Shown: positions 19,966-29,470, numbered from the stretch's first letter. The stretch: 64,000 bases of DNA from Syntrophaceae bacterium (GCA_013177795.1 JABLXY010000002.1:989441-1053440), one strand, 5' to 3'. Notes: generated by a model from the letters alone, not told the origin. A program made the numbers and translations.

Positions 19966-22128
19966 CTAGACCAGGGCCAGGGCGGTCAGCGCAAGCGCCG
20001 CCATCGCCGCCGCGGTGATGTCCATCCCCGCCAGCGGCACGATCAGCAGGCTCGCGGCGACGGAACCGGCGCAGCCGCCGAGCAGGTCGGCTGCATAGAG
20101 CGGCGAGACGGCCCTCTCCTGGCCGGAGGGCCATCGGAGAGAGGAGAAGGCGAAGACGCCCGCCACGAGGAATCCTGCCGCGGCGAGAAGCCCCGACGTC
20201 TCCCCGAGCCCCGTGAACCGGCCGGTGCGGGCCTGGAAGAAGACGAGGGTTCCGAGCACCGCGAAGCCCGTTATGAAACCGAGCCCACATTGCCGGCCGA
20301 TCGCGCGGTATCGTGACCTGCCGCGGGCCGCTGCAGCGAGGGCGAGGGCGCCGGCCGAGAGGCCCGCCATGAAGGCCGTGATGAGGACGCCCAGGTCGCG
20401 GAACAGGACACCGTGACGGGTCTGGTACTGGAGGATCAACACTGTCTCCAGAACCATGCCGGCGAAGCCGGCGATGCCGACGAGCAGGGCCCCGCGCCAG
20501 GCGGGCGAGCGGCGTGACGCCATGAGCAGCAGGACGAGCAGCCCCGCCGCCGCGCCGATCGACGTCCGGTTTGCATTCACGAGCTGCTCGATCTGGCCGA
20601 AGCCCAGGCCCTTTGCGGCCGGGAAGAATTTCGACAGCCACAGCAGGGCCGTGAGCTGGTAGCAGATGGGCCGCGTGTCGGTGTTCATCGGGGCACGCTG
20701 CGTCCGCAGGGTCTCGCGCACCTCGAAGAACCGGTCGTTGGTCAGGAGGTACCGGATGAAGGGCTCCGAGATCAGGCGGCTGCGCAGCCCGCGCTCGCGG
20801 TACCGCTCGATCAGGATCCGGGGGTCGTCCGGAAGAGGTGCGGCCGATGCGGTGAACACGTCCGTGTCCCCCGGGAGGACGAGAACGTTCTCGAAGGACG
20901 AACGAAGGGCGGCGTGGATGCTCAGCGCCCGTTCCGTCATCTGCGGCGTCCAGCGGTTTTCGGAAGACGGGACCCGCAGGGCGACGACACCGCCCGCCTC
21001 GAGCCGGTCACGGCAAAGCCGGAAAAACTCGGCGGTGTAGAAGCGGTTGGCCTGGCCCGACGAGGGCTCGGGCATGCCGATGAGGATCAGGTCGTAGCGG
21101 CCCCCGGCCTGCAGGAAGCGCCGCGGGTCGTCCGTGATGATCCGCACGCCCGGGCTCTCCAGCGCCGCCCGCCTCTGCGGGGGCAGGTGCGCCCGGACCG
21201 TCTCGACGAGGCCGGCGTCGATCTCGACGCTGTCCACAGCCGCCGGCCCGTGCTTGAGCGCCTCTTCCACGGTGCCCTCGATCCCGCCGCCCAGGATGAG
21301 GATGCGCCCGGGCCGCGGGTGCTGAAGGGCAGCGAGGTGGACGAAATGCTCAGCCTCGGTCCCCTCCGTCTCGAAGGCCAGGGCGTTGTTCAGGAACACC
21401 GAGACCTGGGTCTCGCGCTGCGAGATGCTGACCCGGCCGTAGGGCGTGTCCCGGCTCACGATCAGCGACGGGTGATCCCACCGCGTCATCGCCCGGTCGA
21501 TCATCGGGGACAGGGCGAGACCGAGCAGGAAAATGCCGCAAAGGCCGGCGGCGGCCTGACGGACACGGCTTTGCCGGGGGCCCGCCGCGATCAGCAGGGG
21601 TGCCGCGGCGGCGATGAGCGAGCAGGCCAGGGAAAGCGCGAAGTTCTGGACCCCCCCGTGGATGCCCAGCGAGGACAGGAGCCCCCCGGCGATCCCCCCT
21701 GCGCTCTCGATGGCGTAAGCGGCCGCGACGGTGCGTCCCCCCGTCACGAAGAGCCCTGCCGCCCGGCGAAAGAGCCATCCCGATACAAACCCCGCCGGCA
21801 GCAGGGTGGCGAGGATCGTGGCGATCTGTTCGCCGAAAGGAAGGTAGGCGCCGGGGACTCCGCCGAGAAGCATGCGGCTTGACCGCGCCGCGGCCGCGGC
21901 CAGGGGGACGAGGGCAGCGAACAGGAAAAGGGGGACGGCGAGGAGGCCCGCCCGGGGGATGCGGGGCGAGCGGCACAGCAGGGCCCCCAGGGCCGTTGCC
22001 GCCAGCCACGCCCCCAGGGCCAGGATGTAGACGAGCTCCACCCCGAAGGCGGCCACGTTGAGCTCCCGCAAGAGAACGACCTGGGCCGCGATCGAGACGA
22101 GCCCGACGATGAAGAGAACGGAGCTCAT
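19966..22128 (-). CDS. Integral membrane spermidine-synthase-like protein
   Basis: The 720-residue protein has about seven N-terminal membrane segments, a central methyltransferase-like spermidine synthase domain, and more membrane segments at the C-terminus. The central domain shows ILILGGGIEG, VEID and ITDDPRRFL. The position where aminopropyltransferases carry a catalytic Asp (YDxIIxD) reads YDLILIGMPEP, so ordinary spermidine synthase activity is doubtful. The ATG overlaps the stop of the upstream Memo/AMMECR1 gene (ATGA), so translation is probably coupled. Related membrane proteins are usually annotated only by the domain. Confidence 0.85.
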   Translation of the reverse strand: MSSVLFIVGLVSIAAQVVLLRELNVAAFGVELVYILALGAWLAATALGALLCRSPRIPRAGLLAVPLFLFAALVPLAAAAARSSRMLLGGVPGAYLPFGEQIATILATLLPAGFVSGWLFRRAAGLFVTGGRTVAAAYAIESAGGIAGGLLSSLGIHGGVQNFALSLACSLIAAAAPLLIAAGPRQSRVRQAAAGLCGIFLLGLALSPMIDRAMTRWDHPSLIVSRDTPYGRVSISQRETQVSVFLNNALAFETEGTEAEHFVHLAALQHPRPGRILILGGGIEGTVEEALKHGPAAVDSVEIDAGLVETVRAHLPPQRRAALESPGVRIITDDPRRFLQAGGRYDLILIGMPEPSSGQANRFYTAEFFRLCRDRLEAGGVVALRVPSSENRWTPQMTERALSIHAALRSSFENVLVLPGDTDVFTASAAPLPDDPRILIERYRERGLRSRLISEPFIRYLLTNDRFFEVRETLRTQRAPMNTDTRPICYQLTALLWLSKFFPAAKGLGFGQIEQLVNANRTSIGAAAGLLVLLLMASRRSPAWRGALLVGIAGFAGMVLETVLILQYQTRHGVLFRDLGVLITAFMAGLSAGALALAAAARGRSRYRAIGRQCGLGFITGFAVLGTLVFFQARTGRFTGLGETSGLLAAAGFLVAGVFAFSSLRWPSGQERAVSPLYAADLLGGCAGSVAASLLIVPLAGMDITAAAMAALALTALALV

Positions 22129-23672
22129 CGGGCCTTCTGGAGGTCCGTCTCGCTGAAGACCTCCGCCTGGAACGTGAGCATCCGCGCGCCCTGCTTCCAG
22201 CTGCCGGCGGGCAGCCCCGCCTTCCGGCAAAGCTGGTCCAGCATCTCCTCGCGACCCCAGCCCTGCTCCGTCGCGACCTGGGGCAGGAACACCGCCGAGC
22301 GGCCGTCCTTCTGCAGGATGACGCCGTCGCGCCCCACGACGATGTCCTCGGCACCGGACACGGGCGCGGGGCGCGTGAGCACCGAGATCTCGATCTCGAC
22401 GTCCCGCAGCTCTTCGTGCCGCAGCGGCCGGAAACGCGGGTCTTCCAGGGCCGACTTCAGGGCCACGGACCCGACGAGCCGGTAGAGCGGCTTTTCGGGG
22501 GTGATCTCGCCGATGCAGCCGCGGAGCTCCCCGCGCTTCTTGAGCGTCACGAACAGGCCCCGTGTCTGTTCGAGGGCGGGCGAGGGGTCGCGCGCCAGGG
22601 GGGCCGTCCTGGTCGACAGATACCGGTCGATCGTCTCCCGTGCCAGTGCCAGCAGCGCCTCGCGGTCGGAGGGGTTCAGGGGCCCCCCGGCGGCGGCCTG
22701 CTTCGCCGGGGTTCTCCCGGGCCCGCCCGCGGCCGTTTGGCCGGAGCCCAGGGCCACGGCGGCGTAGCCCACCACCTGTCGCTGATCCCCGAGGACAGTG
22801 TCGCCCGAGTGGGCATAGCTCACCAGGGTGCCGCCTGTGGCGCCGAGCTCCCTGGCGGCGGCCATGGCGGCCATGACGGGCGCCTCGCCGCAGACCCTCG
22901 TGGCGAGGCCGGGGATGTTGCGGTCCGATGCGGTGTGCACGGCGGCGTGGAAGCGCGCGGGGTCCATGGGGAGCACGGCCTGCAGCGTCTGGTGGTCGAT
23001 CATGGGGGCATGGGCTGCCGACGGGTAGTGCGAGAGGTCGGTGCTCGCCACGATCAGCGCGTTTCGGCCCTTGACCACGCGGGCCAGGGCCTTGCCGAAG
23101 CGCCGGCACATCTCGACGTCCGCTTCGCCCACGACGGCAGGCACGATCTTCGCCTCCGGGAAGAGCACCTGGACGAAGGGGACGACGACCTCGACCGAGT
23201 GCTCCCGGGCGTGGATCGATGCGTCGAGCGTGCAATCGGGGCAGCTGGCCAGCAGGGCCTCGACGAAGGCCCCGTCGATGGCGGCCTCGCCCAGCGGCGT
23301 GCGGAACCCCCGCCCGGGGTGAATCCCCACCTTGCGGAACGAGGAACTCGTGTGATTCGTGCCCAGGATGACCACGGTCTCGTAGCGGCGCCCTCGCACC
23401 TGGTTGAACCCGTCGGCGCAGATCTGCCCCGAGAAGACGTAGCCCGCGTGGGGGACGATGATCGCGACGGGGTCCTTGGCGACGGGCGGCACGGCCTCGG
23501 CCATGTACTTCTCGACGGCGATCCGCAGGGCCGGGGCCGACTCGGGGTAGAACCGGCCCGCCACGGCAGGCTCCCTGAGCGGCCCGTCGGCCCGATCGGC
23601 GGCCTGGCACGCCGAGGGCAGGAGGAGCAACGGGATGAACAGGGTCAGCCAACAACGTTTGCGTCTCTTCAT
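22125..23672 (-). CDS. AmmeMemoRadiSam system proteins B and A fused (Memo-AMMECR1), predicted lipoprotein
   Basis: The 515-residue product has a signal ending LLLLPSAC, with the lipid-modified Cys at 22. Next comes a Memo domain (AVAGRFYPES, PHAGYVFSGQ, GTNHTS, TDLSHY, CGEAPVMA) and then an AMMECR1 domain (RGLFVTLKKRGELRGCIGE, RDVEIEISVL). Memo and AMMECR1 are normally separate cytoplasmic proteins; here they are fused and probably lipid-anchored outside the cytoplasmic membrane. The biochemical role of the system is unknown. The gene follows the radical SAM gene by 107 bp and overlaps the spermidine-synthase-like gene. Confidence 0.9.
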   Translation of the reverse strand: MKRRKRCWLTLFIPLLLLPSACQAADRADGPLREPAVAGRFYPESAPALRIAVEKYMAEAVPPVAKDPVAIIVPHAGYVFSGQICADGFNQVRGRRYETVVILGTNHTSSSFRKVGIHPGRGFRTPLGEAAIDGAFVEALLASCPDCTLDASIHAREHSVEVVVPFVQVLFPEAKIVPAVVGEADVEMCRRFGKALARVVKGRNALIVASTDLSHYPSAAHAPMIDHQTLQAVLPMDPARFHAAVHTASDRNIPGLATRVCGEAPVMAAMAAARELGATGGTLVSYAHSGDTVLGDQRQVVGYAAVALGSGQTAAGGPGRTPAKQAAAGGPLNPSDREALLALARETIDRYLSTRTAPLARDPSPALEQTRGLFVTLKKRGELRGCIGEITPEKPLYRLVGSVALKSALEDPRFRPLRHEELRDVEIEISVLTRPAPVSGAEDIVVGRDGVILQKDGRSAVFLPQVATEQGWGREEMLDQLCRKAGLPAGSWKQGARMLTFQAEVFSETDLQKAR

Positions 23673-23779
23673 GGCAACCTCGCTTTTGCCGCGAAGCGGC
23701 GTTTGAAGCCAACGGCGGGCGGATTTTACTTTTCCGTTCTTTCTTCGACTGTGGGCCGTAGACTGTCGACAGCCTGCTT

Positions 23780-24949
23780 TCAAACGAAGACCCCGGCGAT
23801 CTTTTTCCCGCAGTACCCGCATCGGCCGCCCTTCACGTGCATCTCCTCGACGAAGAACTGCGTCCGCCGGATCACCTCTTTCCTGCAGGACGGGCAGTAG
23901 GTGCTGTTGCCCGGGTGGCCAGGCACGTTGCCCACATAGGCGTAGCGGATGCCGCGGGACAGGGCCATCGCCCGGGCCCTCTCGAGGGTTGCCGTGGGCG
24001 TGGGCGGCAGGTGCGGCATCTGGTAGTCGGGGCGGAACCGCGTGAAGTGCAGGGGCACATCGGGGCCCAGCTCGCCCATGACCCAGTCGCAGAGGCCGGC
24101 GATCATGCTGTCCGCGTCGTTGAGGGTGGGGACGACGAGGTTGACGATCTCCAGGTGCACGCGGCTCTTCGCGATCTGCCGGATCGTGCGGAGCACGGGC
24201 TTCAGCTCGCCGCCGCAGGCATTGCGGTAAAAGCTCTCGCTGTAGCCCTTCAGATCGACCTTGACGGCGTCGAGGGCCTGGCAGATCTCCGCGAGGGCGC
24301 CCGTGGCCATGTAGCCGCAGGTCACCATCGTCGATCGGATGCCGCGCAGGCGTGCGGCGCTCGCGATGTCGAGCAGGTACTCCGTGAAGACCAGCGGCTC
24401 GTTGTAGGTATAGGCGATGACGGGCGCCTTGCGGGCACGGACCGACTCGACGACCGCGCCGGGCGGGGTGAAGCGGACGCGAAAGTCTTCCGGCGAGGCC
24501 TGGGATGTCTGCCAGTTCTGGCAGAACTTGCAGCGCAGCGGGCAGCCCGTCGTGCCGATCGAGTAGGCCTGTGAGCCGGGCAGGAAATGGTAGAAGGGTT
24601 TTTTCTCGATGGGGTCCACGTGGACGGAGACGGGCCGCCCGTAGACGAGGCTCCGCATCTCGCCTCCCACGTTCATTCTCGATCGGCACAGGCCCCGCTG
24701 CCCGTCGGCCAGCAGGCACTCGCGCGCGCAGAGGCGGCACTGGACCCGGCCGCCGCCCGCGCCGGACCAGAAGCGGGCGCGCGGTGCCTCGCGGACCAGC
24801 TCGTCAGCCCGGTCCCCAGCAAGCGCGGTCCCACCCAGGATGTCCAGGAAGGGTCGGAGAGCCGCGGGCTCCGACAGGACGAGCCCTGAGCCGCCCAGCG
24901 CCGGCGCCAGCCGTGCCAGGGCCTGCATGAATTCGCGCCGGGAGATCAT
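23780..24949 (-). CDS. AmmeMemoRadiSam system radical SAM enzyme with Tat-like signal
   Basis: The 389 residues open with SRREFMQ followed by a moderately hydrophobic stretch, a twin-arginine-type signal. A Cys cluster lies at 71, 74, 78 and 88. The radical SAM motif is Cys136, Cys140, Cys143 (CPLRCKFC). Further CxxC pairs near the end may hold another metal. YGRPVSVHVDPIEKKPFYHFLPG is the family hallmark between them. It is first of three tightly spaced minus-strand genes with the Memo-AMMECR1 fusion and the membrane protein. Export of an iron-sulfur radical enzyme would be unusual and is only inferred. Confidence 0.9.
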   Translation of the reverse strand: MISRREFMQALARLAPALGGSGLVLSEPAALRPFLDILGGTALAGDRADELVREAPRARFWSGAGGGRVQCRLCARECLLADGQRGLCRSRMNVGGEMRSLVYGRPVSVHVDPIEKKPFYHFLPGSQAYSIGTTGCPLRCKFCQNWQTSQASPEDFRVRFTPPGAVVESVRARKAPVIAYTYNEPLVFTEYLLDIASAARLRGIRSTMVTCGYMATGALAEICQALDAVKVDLKGYSESFYRNACGGELKPVLRTIRQIAKSRVHLEIVNLVVPTLNDADSMIAGLCDWVMGELGPDVPLHFTRFRPDYQMPHLPPTPTATLERARAMALSRGIRYAYVGNVPGHPGNSTYCPSCRKEVIRRTQFFVEEMHVKGGRCGYCGKKIAGVFV

Positions 24950-25124
24950 GATTCATTTTCAATGTTGCAGGGATGCTGTCAAGTGTAATGTGCGGGCCTG
25001 TCCGCGGCAGAGCCGACAGCCAATCGGTTCCCTTCGCCGCTTTTCGTCGGTCGGTTGTGTGCTGTCTCCTGTCGGCCTCTGTGCCTGCGGAAGGGTGCGG
25101 GAAGCGGGTGTGAACGGATTGCTG

Positions 25125-27047
25125 TCAAAAAAAGATGTTCCAGAAAAGGGTTCCCTCGGTGTCGCGGACACTGTAGACCTTCCTCCACGTGGTGCCGGCG
25201 CTCAGGCTGCCGTTTGCCCCGTAGGCGAAGCTGGCCTGGAGAGAAAGCTCAAGATCGTTGTGGGAATCTCCGAAGCAGTAGTAGATGTCCCTGCCGGAGA
25301 GGTGAAGTTTGAAGCCGTCTCCGATGCTCCGGAGCAGTCCGGCCGACCCGCCCGCTCCCACGGCCCACCGCTCCTTCGAACGGCCGCCGAGATTTCCCTC
25401 GGCCTCGGCCATCACGTAGACGAGGCCTGCGAACGGGATCTTCCACGCAAGCCCCGCCCCCGATGAGAGGTCGTAGAGGAGGTGGTCCGTGCCGTCCTCG
25501 CCGAGTCTCTGGCGCAACCCCGTCCGCACCTTCCAGGAGACGGGCGTGAAAAAATCGTCCCGGGGGGATATCGAGACGATGTCGATGAGATCGAGGTTCT
25601 GCAGCTTCGGCCGCTCGCTCTCGAAGTAGTACCGAAAACCGATTTCCGTGAAGAGAATCTGGTTCCCCTCGACGTAGCCCCTGTCGTCGTCCATCAGCCC
25701 GTGATAGGCCGGGCGCAGTGTCATCCCGACAAACGAGTCGTTTTCCCGGAGACCGGCCCCGAGCGAGAATCGGTTCGAGAGGTGTCCCTCGTCGGGCCGG
25801 TGAGGGGTGGGGATGTCGTAGACGCCTTTGCCCGATGCGCCCATGCGGCTCCGTGCTCCCAGGATCTGGAGAAACCGTTCGTTGAAGGTGTCGTTGGGAA
25901 TCTCCTTCTTCGCGTAGAGGTACTGGAGGTACTCGGCGGCCAGGTCGGCCGTGACGGTTTTGCGTTCCAGAGGGACGTCGGGATCGGTTAGTCGCTGCGC
26001 CGGGGTTTCCCCGCGCGCAACGCTGCGCGCCTTGAGGCGCTCTTCTTCATGCAGCAGTGACGCCAGGTAACGGACCCGGCTTGCCCGGGAAGGGCGCCAG
26101 GCCGTGTCGACGACAAGCCCGTTGACCTGGGCCACGCGGACCGTGTCGAGCGGGATCACCCAGGGGCGGCATTCGTCCGTGAGGTGCAGTCCGGGCCGTC
26201 CCGCGTCCAGCAGGAAGAAGAGTACGTAGGAGCAGTTCTCGTCGAAGAAGAAGTAGTCCGACCGGATCTGGTCCATCTCGTAAGCGTGCATGAGCAGGCG
26301 CGAGATCTCGTCCCGAGTGAAGTTCAGCCGGTACTCCCAGATGTCCCGCTGCTCGATGTCATTGTACTCCTGGAGCTTCGTGTAGTAAGGCATCATCGAG
26401 AAGTAGCCGGGGTAGAACCCGAAGAGGCCCTTGACGGCAAAGAAGGGGCCGAAGGTCTCCGTCGTCACGGCGGTGTAGTTGATGGCCCAGGCGAGCAGCC
26501 GGCTGCCGTGGGCGGTGTCGACCGTCAGGAGCGTGTGACCGAACATGGACGCGGGACTGTTGATGTGGGCCGAGGGGAAGATGAGGCTCACCGACTCGGG
26601 ACGGACGTCGTTCAGGATGTCTTTGAATCGCCTGCACTCGGGAACGGGCAGCCTGGCCGCGTCGACGGCCAGCTGTTCCTTGAGCCAGGCCGCGCGCGCG
26701 ATGAAGCGGCAGGCCGCATGCTGCGTCTCATCCCCCGGTGGCTGGAACAGCGCCAGGATCGTTGCCTCCATCTCGGCCGCCGGGTCGTGCTTCCCGGCGG
26801 GGGACAGGAAGAATTTTGGGTCGTCCACGAGGCTGCGCAAGCCCGTCATGCCGGGCTTGTAGTGCAGAAGCGTGAGCCAGTAAGGGTCTTGAGAGAGCTT
26901 CAGGCCCCGCGCACGCTCGATGAGGGTTTCCGCGTAGGGGTCCGCCTCTGCGAACAAGGGTGGGCCAAGCGGAGCCAAGGCCAGCCAAAGGAATAAAAAG
27001 AAGGGGATGCGACGTATGCCGTTGAGCCGCATCCCCGATCGATTCAT
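25125..27047 (-). CDS. Lnb/DUF4105-type lipoprotein N-acyltransferase-like protein
   Basis: The 640-residue envelope protein starts with a signal peptide (hydrophobic PFFLFLWLALAPLG). The N-terminal half is the DUF4105 (Lnb periplasmic) domain, with DPKFFLSPAGKHDP, MFGHTLLTVD and ENCSYVL carrying a His and a Cys that look like active-site residues. The C-terminal half alternates in a beta-barrel-like way and ends in an aromatic residue, FWNIFF. Lnb enzymes acylate the N-terminus of lipoproteins. I chose the ATG at 27047, which has GGGGA upstream, over a TTG nine bases earlier. DUF3015 lies 13 bp upstream. Confidence 0.85.
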   Translation of the reverse strand: MNRSGMRLNGIRRIPFFLFLWLALAPLGPPLFAEADPYAETLIERARGLKLSQDPYWLTLLHYKPGMTGLRSLVDDPKFFLSPAGKHDPAAEMEATILALFQPPGDETQHAACRFIARAAWLKEQLAVDAARLPVPECRRFKDILNDVRPESVSLIFPSAHINSPASMFGHTLLTVDTAHGSRLLAWAINYTAVTTETFGPFFAVKGLFGFYPGYFSMMPYYTKLQEYNDIEQRDIWEYRLNFTRDEISRLLMHAYEMDQIRSDYFFFDENCSYVLFFLLDAGRPGLHLTDECRPWVIPLDTVRVAQVNGLVVDTAWRPSRASRVRYLASLLHEEERLKARSVARGETPAQRLTDPDVPLERKTVTADLAAEYLQYLYAKKEIPNDTFNERFLQILGARSRMGASGKGVYDIPTPHRPDEGHLSNRFSLGAGLRENDSFVGMTLRPAYHGLMDDDRGYVEGNQILFTEIGFRYYFESERPKLQNLDLIDIVSISPRDDFFTPVSWKVRTGLRQRLGEDGTDHLLYDLSSGAGLAWKIPFAGLVYVMAEAEGNLGGRSKERWAVGAGGSAGLLRSIGDGFKLHLSGRDIYYCFGDSHNDLELSLQASFAYGANGSLSAGTTWRKVYSVRDTEGTLFWNIFF

Positions 27048-27060
27048 GGTCCCCAACCCG

Positions 27061-27534
27061 TTACAGGTACGTCACGAAGGGTTCCAGGTTCTTGATCACG
27101 TCGATGTGCGTGACCTTGTCGGACGTGTAGATGTTGGAGAAATTGGCCTGGAGACGGCCATAGAAGTCGGCGCGGCTGCCCTCGGGCACTCCCGCCAGAA
27201 CGGCCAGCGTGTTGAGGTATTCGCCGCTGCCGCGGGCGATGTCCCGGGCCAGGTTGTCCATGTTGTCCGCCACGAATTCCTGGAGCTTCTGGTTGGAAGC
27301 GAAAGTCGCGGGCCTGTCGCAGTTGGAGGTTCCGGACGTGATTCCGAAGGTCCCGTTGCCGAACGTCCCGTTGGTGGTGACGGCAAAGGTCTGTGAGACG
27401 AGTCCGTTCTGGTCTGCGAAGATCATCGAGCCCAGACCGCAGCCCGTGTTCTTCTGGTTCAGGGTGGCCGCCACAGATGTGCCGGCAGACAGCATGAACG
27501 CGGAGACAACGACGAGAACAACTACTTTTTTCAT
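27061..27534 (-). CDS. DUF3015 family exported protein
   Basis: The 157-residue protein has a clean signal peptide (MKKVVVLVVV... to SVAA), followed by GCGLGSMIF, repeated NGTFGN/GTFGIT segments and a helical C-terminal half. These are the features of DUF3015. The ATG at 27534 is favoured because AAGGAGG lies eight bases upstream. It is the first gene of the minus-strand envelope block and is tightly linked to the DUF4105 gene. Function unknown. Confidence 0.85.
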   Translation of the reverse strand: MKKVVVLVVVSAFMLSAGTSVAATLNQKNTGCGLGSMIFADQNGLVSQTFAVTTNGTFGNGTFGITSGTSNCDRPATFASNQKLQEFVADNMDNLARDIARGSGEYLNTLAVLAGVPEGSRADFYGRLQANFSNIYTSDKVTHIDVIKNLEPFVTYL

Positions 27535-27741
27535 GGGCATCTCCTCCTTTTGATGATGAGTTTTTTGTATCACGGGGCCCCCGGCTTCTCAACGTAAAAA
27601 ATCGGCGGGCGTGAAAATACGGCAACCGGGAGGGTCCTCTCTCCTAAGAAACAGCCGTCTCGTTTTCCCTCCCTCGACGGGAGTGGATCAAGGGGAGGGT
27701 AAATGACTGCATGCCCCCTCTCCCTCGCCCTCTCCCGCCAG

Positions 27742-29456
27742 AGGCTGTGTCGCAATAGGGAGTAGGGGCTGAGTTCTTTGACAAAAAAATATCCGTAACG
27801 CACCTCGAAGGATCGCCAACCCCGGCCCGGTGTGCTAGAGTGCTCCGCGAAAGGAGATGCGCTCATGGCCTATCGAACCGGCGACCGTCTGCAACTGGGG
27901 CTGCTGCCCGCCAGCATCGAGGACTACGTGTCCCCCGAGGACCCGGTACGGGCCTACGATGCCTTCGTGGAGGCCTTGGATCTGCCGCAACTGGGCATCG
28001 AGGTGGACCCCAACCAGGTCGGCAACGCCGCCTACGATCCGCGCGCGATGCTCAAGCTGCTGGTCTACGGCTACTCCTACGGGGTACGCAGTTCCCGCAA
28101 GCTCGAACGGGAGTGCCACCACAACCTGGCCTTTGTGTGGCTGATGGCCGGGCTGAGGCCCGACCACAAGACCATCGCGGAGTTTAGGCGCAACCACAAG
28201 GCGGCCCTCAAGCAGGTGCTCCGGCACTGCGCCCGGCTCTGCATCAAGCTCGACCTAATCGCGGGCAACGTGCTGTTTGTCGACGGCACAAAGATCCGGG
28301 CCAATGCCTCACGCTACCGCAGCCATGACCGGGCCTGGTACGAGAAGAAGCTGGCCGATCTGGATCGGCGCATCGAGCAGCTGTTGCAGGACTGCGAGGC
28401 CATCGACCGCCGGGAGCGGCACATGGACTCGTACGTGGCGATGCGAAAGGACCTTGCCCAGACGAACACGCTCAAGGACCGGGTCCAGGAGGCCCTGCGG
28501 GGCTTCGAGGGAGGCAGCCACCGGCACGTCAACCTCACCGACCCGGACTGCGCCCTGATGAAGAGCGTCCAGGGCAGCCACGCGGCCTACAACGTCCAGT
28601 TGGTGGTGGATGACAAGCAGGGGCTTCTGCTGCAGGCCGATGCCGTCGAAGAGACCAGTGATGTCAACCAGTTCGCCCGGCAGATCGAGGCCGCCAACGC
28701 GCTGCTGGAGAGTCCCTGCGAGACGGCCTGCGCCGATGCCGGCTATGCCGACACGGCGGAGCTCGAGAAGATCGACCGCCAGGGGATCCGAGTGATCGTG
28801 CCTTCACAGCGGCAGGCGAGGAAAGAGCCGGAAAAGCCGTTCAGCAAAAGCCATTTTGCGTATGACCCAGAGCAAGATGACTACAGCTGCCCTGAAGGTC
28901 ACAGGCTCCGGTATGAATCGACGGAAAAACGCACGGGCAAGCGGCACTACGTGATCACCGACGCGGCCATCTGCCACGCGTGCCGGCACTACGGGAGCTG
29001 CACCCAGGCGCGCAGGGGGCGCAAGATCATCCGGCTGCCCAACGAAGAGGTTAAGCTCAGGCTGGAGGCCCAGTACGAGGAGGCCGCCTCGCAGGCCGTC
29101 TACGAGAGGCGCAAAACCCGGGCCGAGCATCCCTTCGGGCACATCAAGCGCAACCTCAAGGTCGATGCCTTCCTGCTACGGGGGCTCGAGGGGGCGCGAG
29201 CCGAGGTCTCGATGCTGGCCAGTTGCTTCAATGTGGCTCGCCTGATCTCGCTGCTCGGGGTCAACGGGCTCATCGAGAGGCTCCGGGCCCTCGGAAGGCC
29301 CTGCTTGCACCGGCATGAGGCTCAACGGCGCTCTTCAAAGGGCCCTGAACCATCAAAACCTGCCCGACAGACCGTGCGCGGATAGACGTTACGGATATTT
29401 TGTTGTCAAAGAACGGGTAAACAACTCGTCCCCTCTTGACTGTTGCGACACAGCCT
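27742..29456 (+). mobile_element. IS1182-family insertion sequence, copy 2 (1715 bp)
   Basis: This has the same terminal inverted repeats as copy 1 and near-identical sequence. The left flank is a C-rich CTCTCCCGCCAG stretch typical of intergenic REP-like repeats. A clean target duplication is not visible (GCCAG on the left, CCCAG on the right). The transposase reading frame is intact with its own ribosome-binding site, making this the likely functional copy. It is in direct orientation with copy 1 and inverted relative to copy 3. Confidence 0.93.
27865..29385 (+). CDS. IS1182-family transposase, intact
   Basis: The 506-residue DDE transposase starts MAYRTGDRLQLGLLP at an ATG preceded by AAAGGAG. 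The N-terminal InsH-like domain spans about residues 10-110. The catalytic acids are Asp140 in FVDGTKI, Asp in ADAGY and Glu in AEHPFGHIKR. Between the second and third acids sits a CxxC-type zinc knuckle region (DYSCPEGH, CHACRHYGSC). The C-terminus extends further than in copy 1 because of a one-base difference; copy 3 agrees with copy 2 over the short stretch visible. Confidence 0.93.
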   Translation: MAYRTGDRLQLGLLPASIEDYVSPEDPVRAYDAFVEALDLPQLGIEVDPNQVGNAAYDPRAMLKLLVYGYSYGVRSSRKLERECHHNLAFVWLMAGLRPDHKTIAEFRRNHKAALKQVLRHCARLCIKLDLIAGNVLFVDGTKIRANASRYRSHDRAWYEKKLADLDRRIEQLLQDCEAIDRRERHMDSYVAMRKDLAQTNTLKDRVQEALRGFEGGSHRHVNLTDPDCALMKSVQGSHAAYNVQLVVDDKQGLLLQADAVEETSDVNQFARQIEAANALLESPCETACADAGYADTAELEKIDRQGIRVIVPSQRQARKEPEKPFSKSHFAYDPEQDDYSCPEGHRLRYESTEKRTGKRHYVITDAAICHACRHYGSCTQARRGRKIIRLPNEEVKLRLEAQYEEAASQAVYERRKTRAEHPFGHIKRNLKVDAFLLRGLEGARAEVSMLASCFNVARLISLLGVNGLIERLRALGRPCLHRHEAQRRSSKGPEPSKPARQTVRG

Positions 29457-29470
29457 CCCAGGGAAGCGGG

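Noticed and set aside
19966..23712. One 1248-residue protein joining the membrane protein with upstream sequence
   Set aside because: The first 500 residues are the out-of-frame shadow of the Memo-AMMECR1 gene; the real start is the ATG at 22128, where membrane segments begin.
24950..25124. Promoter TTGACA upstream of the Tat-signal radical SAM gene
   Set aside because: A TTGACA lies on the minus strand at about 24990 but the facing -10 (AAAATG) is poor, so I did not annotate it.
6812..29456. Composite transposon bounded by IS copies 1 and 2
   Set aside because: The interval holds core biosynthesis genes (argH, lysA, dap genes, folK, pgsA) in a normal order with normal composition, so the two IS copies look like independent insertions.
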